Positions 57,101 through 64,000 of a stretch of DNA of 64,000 nt are shown piece by piece. The stretch spans positions 23,590,376 through 23,654,375 of the forward strand of contig NC_092567.1 in the NCBI RefSeq assembly GCF_037975245.1, written 5' to 3'. Source of the stretch: Apostichopus japonicus (lineage: Eukaryota > Echinodermata > Holothuroidea > Aspidochirotida > Stichopodidae). A model generated the notes under the pieces. The model did not search any database. It saw only the letters and a program-made list of their open reading frames with translations, and was not told the DNA's origin. Made by a program: the position numbers and the translations under genes. Every line of letters begins with the position of its first letter. The first letter of the stretch is position 1.

Positions 57101-58335
57101 TCGTGGGAATCTCATGAAGTTGTTCCAAAACGAGACGTCAAATCTCATCGGGGAGTTGAAGAGTGTATGATGTGCGCTAAACAACTCCCAAACTAGTTTC
57201 GCAGAAATGATTTATTAATATTTTGCAGCCTTTTGTGTCCTTGGGAAGAAAAACCCTCTCAAGAATTCACTTATTAGATGCTTCGCTATAGATTGAAAAA
57301 AAAAAATTACATATTCGTTGGTTTTTGAGGTATATATATATATATACTAATATGACCAGCCAAAGAATTTTGCTTCCTAGCAGAGTAAGAGAAGTGAAAC
57401 ACAGAAATTGGGTAAGAAGATTACATGAACGATGTTTTTCCGGCCAGAAATAGGTTAATTAGATATTTGAAATTGAAAATGTTATAAGTTATTTTTTGTT
57501 GAATCCAATGTTAACTTTTCAGTAAAATTGACTGCAAGATGGATAAAAGTGCAGTCTATATACCTTTTTTCTCTTTTAATAATTTTAACATTAATTCTTT
57601 CATCTCAAGCAGCTGAATTACTTGCCTGGTGTCAATCCGTTTCGCAAAATAGACGGACAGGATCGGGTAGACCTAAACCGTGACCTACCGCTGACACGGA
57701 GTGTTCATGTAAAGTGTTACCTTGGTGATAAGCAAGCATTTAGCCGTATGGGCTATTAAAGATTGGTCACGTATCAATGTACATTATCTCTGGCAAAGGT
57801 TTAACTCTATGAAAACCGGATTTCAATTTATTCTTTCATACTTTGTTTAAGAACTTTGCTTACCAGTCTAACTCTTACCAACCTGTCTCTCTCTTACAAA
57901 TGCAGTGATCATGAATTATCGACACTTTTGATGATAATTATCAAGAAGATTTGATCTACAAAGTCTTCACACACTTTCAGAGACATTTTGTGATTTTATT
58001 TCTCTACTCAGTAGTTAACCAAATTTGGCTTAAAGGAGAAGCAAACCTAACCATCAATATGATTGGTCTTTGTGATAGAGATATCAACAGGCAGGAACAA
58101 CTTCCTAAACCACAGGAAAAAAATCTTATTCCATCTGAGAGATATAACATAATTTTTCGTTCCTTCACACAATATTTCATTATTACAATGTTTGCCTTCT
58201 GTAATGGAAATAAGCTTATTTTGCCTTTGGTGAATCATGTAACATTTTGAAACTCTTAACATGACCTGCTTTCATTGTCAAAACTGTCAACATTTTACAA
58301 AATGACAGCCCTGACTCACACAAGAATTTTAAACT
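54186..58335. other. No gene recognised; one weak exon candidate
   Basis: AT-rich. At 56079-56126 an acceptor (TTGTTTCCGTCTAG), 48 nt and a consensus AAG|GTAAGG donor look like an exon; frame 0 reads TFLTLRRSKHFFIFAK. A 100-codon frame at 57951-58250 (plus) has protein-like stretches (NLIPSERYNIIFRSF) but no recognised family. Confidence 0.3.
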
Positions 58336-58339
58336 ATGG

Positions 58340-58533
58340 TATCTCCCAAACAAAAAAAAATCTTTTTTTATAGATGTTTGCAAGAGTTTTCCATCACAAA
58401 GACCTCTTTCAGATATAGCTGGGTGCATCCCCTTTATCTCCCAAAAAAAAAAAAATTTTTTTTAGATGCTTGCAAAAGTTTTCCATCACAAAGATCTCCT
58501 TCAGATATAGCCTGGGTGTGCGTCCCCTTTAAA
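58340..58533. repeat. Tandem duplication of a ~98-bp unit
   Basis: ATCTCCCAAACAAAAAAAAA and ATCTCCCAAAAAAAAAAAAA open two copies that share AGTTTTCCATCACAAAGA, TCAGATATAGC and GTCCCCTTT/ATCCCCTTT. The 85-codon frame across them has no other support. Confidence 0.85.
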
Positions 58534-59654
58534 CTGATGACTAGAATTACCCTCAAATTTATCGAGACCAAAAAAATAGGTCACAAATTGTAAAACGGCT
58601 CAGACTGTTTGTGACAACTCCTCTACAATTTTAATAATCATGTTCTCATTGGTCCTATTTAATGCCCATGTCTAAGCTTTGTCTGACAAGATTATACCTC
58701 TGCAAAATTAATCACCCATTGGCAAGTTTGACAATCTAATTATATATATATATCTATTTGGGGGGCAATTCCAGATAAGCTAGCTCTCTAGATCCCAAAG
58801 ACTATCGTTAGCATGCTTTGCTCTCACACGTATCTGTGATTCGGGTTCTCTTCGCAAACTTTTCACTGGCAGTACGACCAATATTTCAAGGCACTCTTTA
58901 CATCCACATATTATCAATGGTATTTATACATATACCCCTTTTACTTATTACTCATTACTGTACATTCTCAATTTCTGATCTGGCCATCATATTATCTGTG
59001 TTTAGCTGGTTTAGACATCCTTTAAGCCAGGTTTACAGGTTTTCATATCTGTACATCTGATTTTGCTGGGGTTAGCTTTTCCTCGGTGTCCTGTTGTGAA
59101 CACCATGGGTACAAGCAATCTGTAGGAGTTAAGTCTTCCCAGGTAGTTTAACAAGATCTATATTTCCCAACAAAGGCACTGAAAACAGGCCTGAGTATGG
59201 ATACACCTAAAATAAAATAGGGCTTTCCAGTAGTGTCCTAACTTTACCGTGTGTGTGTGTTTTCTGGGTAACAACAAGTGTAGTAGTACTGATGTGCGTT
59301 CAATTCCCATGTCCATCACTTGAGTTCAAACCGTCTCTGCAAGGCAGGGCCGTGGAACCCCGATGGTTCATCGCTTTGGTCTGACCTCACAGAGCTAGCT
59401 GGTGCTAGACTATACAACAACTCTCTCTGCATACAAACTGCACACAAATCTTTTACACTAGGTTTGTAGTACCTGTTTCAACTTTGTTCTTCGGCGATAC
59501 GCGGCTAGCTGTTGTTAGGCATGTCGGTCTAGTCTTACACGAACGGCTTCAGATTGAGGAAGAATAAATGGAAGATGTATTATTCGTTTTCCTGGTCTGA
59601 GGCTCTCACCAATCATCTCCTTCCACCACCGATCTCAAACTGAGATTGTCTTCA

Positions 59655-59786
59655 TCAGAGAGAGGATGACTTGCATACGGTTTTTATGCCATTATCACAC
59701 ACACACTCGCACAGAGTCCCATATAGTCTTTCATATCTGGTCGAGACATCTCTGTTGTCCAACTTCTCCATCACATCATCCAGGCA
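59655..59786 (-). CDS. Putative terminal coding exon of an unidentified minus-strand gene
   Basis: A strong acceptor (CTGCACCTGTGTTTCTTAG) is followed by 43 codons and TGA. The peptide begins CLDDVMEKLDNRDVSTRYER and contains LYGTLCECVCDNG, with no simple sequence. If real, the rest of the gene lies at higher coordinates; the exon at 63234-63491 is a possible partner but its phase does not join directly. No family was recognised. Confidence 0.35.
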   Translation of the reverse strand, partial: CLDDVMEKLDNRDVSTRYERLYGTLCECVCDNGIKTVCKSSSL

Positions 59787-60519
59787 CTAAGAAACACAGG
59801 TGCAGTTCTGGAAAGGTAGAAAAAAGATGAAGGCATACACAGTGAGTTTAAAAGTTAATGCATTTAAAATTTATTTATCATCAAAACATTAACTTCATGC
59901 AAAGATTTAATTAATCACATGGAAAGGAAGTGAACTTGTTCCAAAAAATTCATACATCAACTTCAGCAATGTCAGAAGGAAATACATGCTTTATTTGTCA
60001 TGAGAGGTTTACAGTCTGTGTTACATGGTGTATGATGAATTCATGAATCTGTGACATTCAAAAATGTGCTGTACCCATGCATGCAGACAAACACATAAGA
60101 CTGATCGACAATTAAAGATTACTAAGTTTATATTTGAAAGAGATATGTGTTTGCTTTCACAGGAGATTTATTCATATTTAATTCTTAAAGGTTATGGATA
60201 TTATGGTGATTGCCCCCAAACTTTTAGTTCTAATGCTAAAATTATTACTCATTTTCAGAAGTACGCTTTCCCTGTCGATTCTCTAACTTTTCAAAATTAA
60301 TCACAGGCATTAATTGAGCATTACAAAAATGACACAATTAAAAATGTCTTAGTGATAAAAAATTGCTCTGCAGGTAGAAGGACAAAATGCTTTTAACTCT
60401 TTGAGCATACAAGACCATTATTAGACTTTCTAACATATTTTAGGATGAATGCAACTTTTCATTCATTGCATTTGTATGAACCACACAAAAGAAATTCACA
60501 AACCACTTTATAGCTTACA

Positions 60520-60540
60520 ACCCCCCCCCCCCCCCCCCCT
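60520..60540. repeat. Poly(C) tract
   Basis: About 20 consecutive C, the longest of many C/G homopolymers in this window. Confidence 0.95.
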
Positions 60541-60768
60541 CTTGCTCTTTCTCTCAACACAACCAAGAAAAAGTAAAAATTATATCTATAAATAGACAAT
60601 TCATTATTTAAACAAGAATGTAAAAACCTCATTCAATGATTCCATACATACTGTTTATATCTACGGCATTGTGCAGTATGTATAAGTACAACCCTGTGCA
60701 TGTTCAAAATTTATTGCCTAATTCTACCGAGCCAGTTCATTACTTCTAACTGGCCGTCTATTATCCAG

Positions 60769-60945
60769 GGTGCACGGTTGCGGCATTCCCCAAAGGAGAG
60801 CAATGTCAACAGAGTAGATTCGGACTGCATCGTCGCAACGAACAAACAGGGCACGCAATATGATGGATGGTTATCATACCCGAAGGAGCGACTCGATGCT
60901 CCAGAAATTATCCTCATGGAAAGTCCTGGTCGTAATAATAAGTAG
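60769..60945 (+). CDS. Candidate terminal exon, or island open on both strands
   Basis: After an acceptor-like CTATTATCCAG, 58 codons run to TAG. The peptide begins GARLRHSPKESNVNR and contains CIVATNKQGTQYDGWLSYP. Codon third positions are richer in G/C than the surroundings. The minus strand is also open (60711-60917, 68 codons, ending at a TAA inside AATAAA), so the coding strand is unsure and the island could be non-coding or repeat-derived. Confidence 0.25.
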   Translation, partial: GARLRHSPKESNVNRVDSDCIVATNKQGTQYDGWLSYPKERLDAPEIILMESPGRNNK

Positions 60946-61261
60946 CCCAGGAAACAAATTAAAATTAGTCAGGGCAAGTAAACTATACTGTAGCTAGAGC
61001 TTGACATTAATCTTTCCCAAAAAATGTTTTGAAAAATTAAAGAACCTCCCTCACCCATGTCAAGTAAATTTTTAGTTCAGTAAAATCTTGTTACTTTTGT
61101 GATGTCATTCTGTATGAAGTAGTACTTGCAAATTGGTACGTGCATTCTGGGACATACTTTAGACTCTAAATTAGGTCTAGCATTGGGTATTAACTCATTT
61201 GTGTACGTACATCCCAGTTCCCACCACCATCCCCCCCCTCCCCCGGAGGTAATATATTATA

Positions 61262-61890
61262 AGCCAATAATAATAACAATAATAAATGAGACTTATATAG
61301 CGCCAAATCAGTAGACAAAAGCCACTGCTCAAGGCGCTTTACAAAGAAAGCAGATTAATTTACAAAAGAACAAGTGAAAAGATGGGTCTTAAGTAGACTT
61401 TTGAATGTAGAAAGTTTAGAGCATGTTTGAATGTGATCTGGTGACTTGTTCCAGAGATAAGAGCCAGAGTATTCGAAGCTTCTGTTATAACCATAGGTCT
61501 TCAAGCGTGGTTTAGGAACAGTTAAATACAGTTTGTTGGAGGAACGAAGTGTGCGAGTTGGAATATATGGCAAGAGAAGTTGTGACAGGTACACAGGCTG
61601 TTCCAGATGATGAGCACAAAAGGTGAGAAGAAGTAGTTTATACTGGATTCTGTAGCTGATAGGGAGCCAATGAAGTTCCTTCAGAAGTGGAGTGGTTTGG
61701 CATATTCTTCCCTTCCTTTTTACAATTACGGGCAGCGGTGTTTTGGATCTTTTGAAGTTTCTGGATGGTCGAATCAGGAAGGCCGAATAAAAGTGAATTT
61801 AGAAAGTCAAGCTTTGATGTTACAAACGCATGGACCAGTATCTCGCAATACCTTCAAGGTTATTGTGTGCAAGCACTTCTGCCAAGAATC
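61262..61890 (-). mobile_element. LINE 3'-end fragment (L2/CR1-like), reverse transcriptase C-terminus
   Basis: On the minus strand, broken frames contain FLIRPSRNFKRSKT and a KLQKIQNTAAR-type stretch, then LLKELHWLPISYRIQYKLLL. The intact frame at 61355-61594 has RTLRSSNKLYLTVPKPRLK, SGSYLWNKSPDHIQ and FKSLLKTHLF. These are conserved at the end of L2/CR1-type LINE ORF2. Downstream come CTTTACAAAGCGCC-type sequence, GGCGCTATATAAG and an (ATT)n tail. The 5' part is missing (5' truncation) and frames are disrupted. Confidence 0.88.
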
Positions 61891-63233
61891 AAATAAAATC
61901 AAATGGTACCCTTATTTATATACCATCTGAAGGTGAGACCTCTGTAAACAAATTGTTTAAATTTCAACAAAACAAAAGACTTTAACTTTTGACTTCAATT
62001 TCTTTGATTCAACTCTGTACATGGTTTGGTTAATCAACTATATATTGTTGCTTTATAATTAAGTCCAGCCCATTCCATTGTCACAACACCTACTACGCCT
62101 AAAAATATCCAAAAATGTACATTACTAAACACGCAATGGAAAATATATATAATGTAGTTACACAAAACACATGCAAGCACTATTAAACAGAGCTCGTTAC
62201 AACTTTCATCAACCTATTGATGATATCCCACGGATAATATTTTTTTGCAATTAAAACTAAAAAGGATGTTTTCCAAACATGCATGGGATCAATATCGCCA
62301 ATGGCAAGTTGGATGGAACAGCATCTCCTATAAACAAAATAAAGATTGAGGAAATACAGCGAGATGTGGAGAGAGAGAGAGACTGGGTGTGTGGGAGAAA
62401 AAAATACAGAATGACATAAAGAAACCAAAAAAATCATTAACAGAACTGAACAAAATAAATTCTGAAGAAATTACAATGAGAATGAATATGTTCGCATGTT
62501 AACGTATCTCTTCATTGTAATTGACAAATTGGACAGGGTACACTTTACTTTACTACTGTGTATAACTGTGTATGCATATTGTTACAATATGAGAGAGTAT
62601 GTCAAAACAGTTTCTATAGATTCTGAAGCTATACTGTAAGGTATTAATAGAGAATTTAATGACTTTCAACCCAATTTCTTTATTAATTAACTTCATAATT
62701 AGTTAATTTAGGAGAAATAAAAATGTTGTAACCATATAAATCACTTAAAAAAAAAAAAAAAAATTATACTGTAGGTTTATACACTTAAGTTATTACAGTG
62801 TGAAGCTCAGTACATGGCTTGGTCAGGTAGATTTATACAACAGCTGGTCCAAACAAAACCCAAAAAGCAATGCTAAATATATACTCTTTTTTTTCCCTTC
62901 TTTGTTACCAATAAAACTATTCATAAATGCAAAGACTCATTAACTCATATATATATAATATGTAAATATACATGATAACTGAATAGAACATTTCTGCAAT
63001 ATGACTCCCAGTTTTTCATTTTTTTATGTTGATAATTAACTGTATTGATGTCCTACAGTAGCTCAATTGTAAATATATGAAAATATGGGTCAAATCTCAG
63101 CTCCCTTTGAAAGATTTCACCTTAATCCTCATTTTTCACATGTGCCGACTTAGCCAGTGCAGCTTTATAGACAGCTTGGATTTAACATTTTCTTTGAGCT
63201 CATTAGATAAAAAAACCAGCCTCCCGTACGTAC
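61891..63233. other. No gene recognised
   Basis: AT-rich with poly(A) at about 62747-62763. On the minus strand an acceptor (TTTGTTTATAG) at about 62330 leads to 49 open codons (CCSIQLAIGDIDPMHVW) and a stop near 62186; it is a possible terminal exon with little support. Confidence 0.35.
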
Positions 63234-63491
63234 CTTGCGATGACTAAACCATAGCTGCATCGTCTTAGATTATATTTTTCTCTCGCGAAAAAAAAAAGCT
63301 TGAGGATATGCGAGACATTTAATGAGGCACTCCGACTGCACTCAACGACAAGAGGGAGAAGAGAACGTTGTAAAAATGAAAGAAAAGGCAACTTTAAGAC
63401 ATATTCGGTGCAATCTTCACCACGACGATGGCACATTAGGGCCTCACACTCTTGCCAAAGTGAAGGATTCTCTAATGCAGCCAAGCTTCCA
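63234..63491 (-). CDS. Candidate internal exon of an unidentified minus-strand gene
   Basis: An acceptor (TTTAATTTAAATTCAG) and a GCAAG|GTACGT donor bracket 258 nt with one open frame (1+255+2). The peptide includes SLAALENPSLWQECEALMC and VLKLPFLSFLQRSLLPLVVE. A run of A within it gives LFFF, which argues for caution. The family is not recognised. Confidence 0.3.
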
Positions 63492-64000
63492 CTGAATTTA
63501 AATTAAAGCAAGCCTATGAGTAAAGCATTGTACTGTACATCCCTATAGCAGGCTGCATTGGATACATGTATAATAATAACAATGTTGCAAAGCTACCTGT
63601 CGAGATGAACAATTTGAGATCGTCAAGCATTTAACTCATTTGAGATGAATTAAACAAATACCAGACATATTTGTCTATCTTCTCATTTAAAGGAGCTCTT
63701 TTCAGTTTGGCCAGCTATCACTCCCCCTCTATCTCCCCCACCCCTATATCCCCCTCTCCTCTCACATAATCTCAAACTAAAATTTCAATTACTTGATGAA
63801 GATGGACACTTCTAAACTCTCCTAGATTTTTTCAGCGAATAAATTAATAAATTAAACTGTAGCACCTGGCCATCATGTTCTATAATATCTATATATACAA
63901 GGATAAGAAACTAACCATTTCATGTACATTAATGTAGGCAATAAATGTATTATGAGCAGATACTTGAAGGTTATTGTGAACAAGTACAGTATAGTACCTG

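Noticed and set aside
57951-58250. 100-codon plus-strand frame with some protein-like stretches
   Set aside because: No recognised motif, no promoter or splice context; a chance AT-rich frame is equally likely.

Overview
This is an AT-rich animal nuclear sequence: genes with many short exons and GT-AG introns, abundant low-complexity DNA, tandem arrays and transposon relics. Protein content points to a marine invertebrate. A HORMAD protein that keeps a PHD finger and a winged-helix-like segment after the HORMA domain is an architecture known from fungi and many invertebrates but not from vertebrates. The repeats (an L2/CR1-like LINE with an ATT-type tail, tRNA-derived SINEs, a '...ACAAGGTTTTCACAATTTGACC...' array) look like those of echinoderms or related deuterostomes. 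I favour an echinoderm but cannot prove it from this window.

Left part (1-12.2 kb, minus strand): a meiotic chromosome-axis gene of the HORMAD1/Hop1 family. Sixteen coding exons join in frame into 556 codons, starting at 12166 and still open at the window edge. They include coding exons of only 21, 27 and 11 nt. Introns carry a 372-bp inverted-repeat element, hAT-type terminal relics and two AT-rich open stretches that may be degenerate foreign genes; one has an RPB10-like zinc motif. Upstream (13.4-15.9 kb) a segment of about 1 kb is tandemly duplicated. Each copy has a consensus minus-strand splice donor, so this may be a duplicated promoter and leader exon. The distal copy was later split by a 317-bp non-autonomous hAT element with a perfect 8-bp target duplication. 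Next come a roughly 140-bp array and a four-copy, roughly 386-bp satellite.

Second gene (18.8-21.5 kb, minus strand): a complete five-exon THYN1 (EVE-domain) gene, 215 codons. A 45-bp perfect palindrome lies about 310 bp upstream of its start codon.

Right part (21.5-64 kb): mostly non-coding, with minisatellites, microsatellites, a three-copy array of about 600 bp, SINEs and a 3'-end LINE fragment. A convincing orphan first exon (TATA box, ATG, 39 codons, consensus GTAAGT) sits at 31.1-31.35 kb, and a few weak candidate exons lie further on. The perfect CRE palindrome TGACGTCA occurs 14 times, all between 25.0 and 45.3 kb and 13 of them within 11.7 kb, far above chance. Two form the arms of a 48-bp inverted repeat. 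Apart from the two named genes, calls are tentative: no database search was possible.
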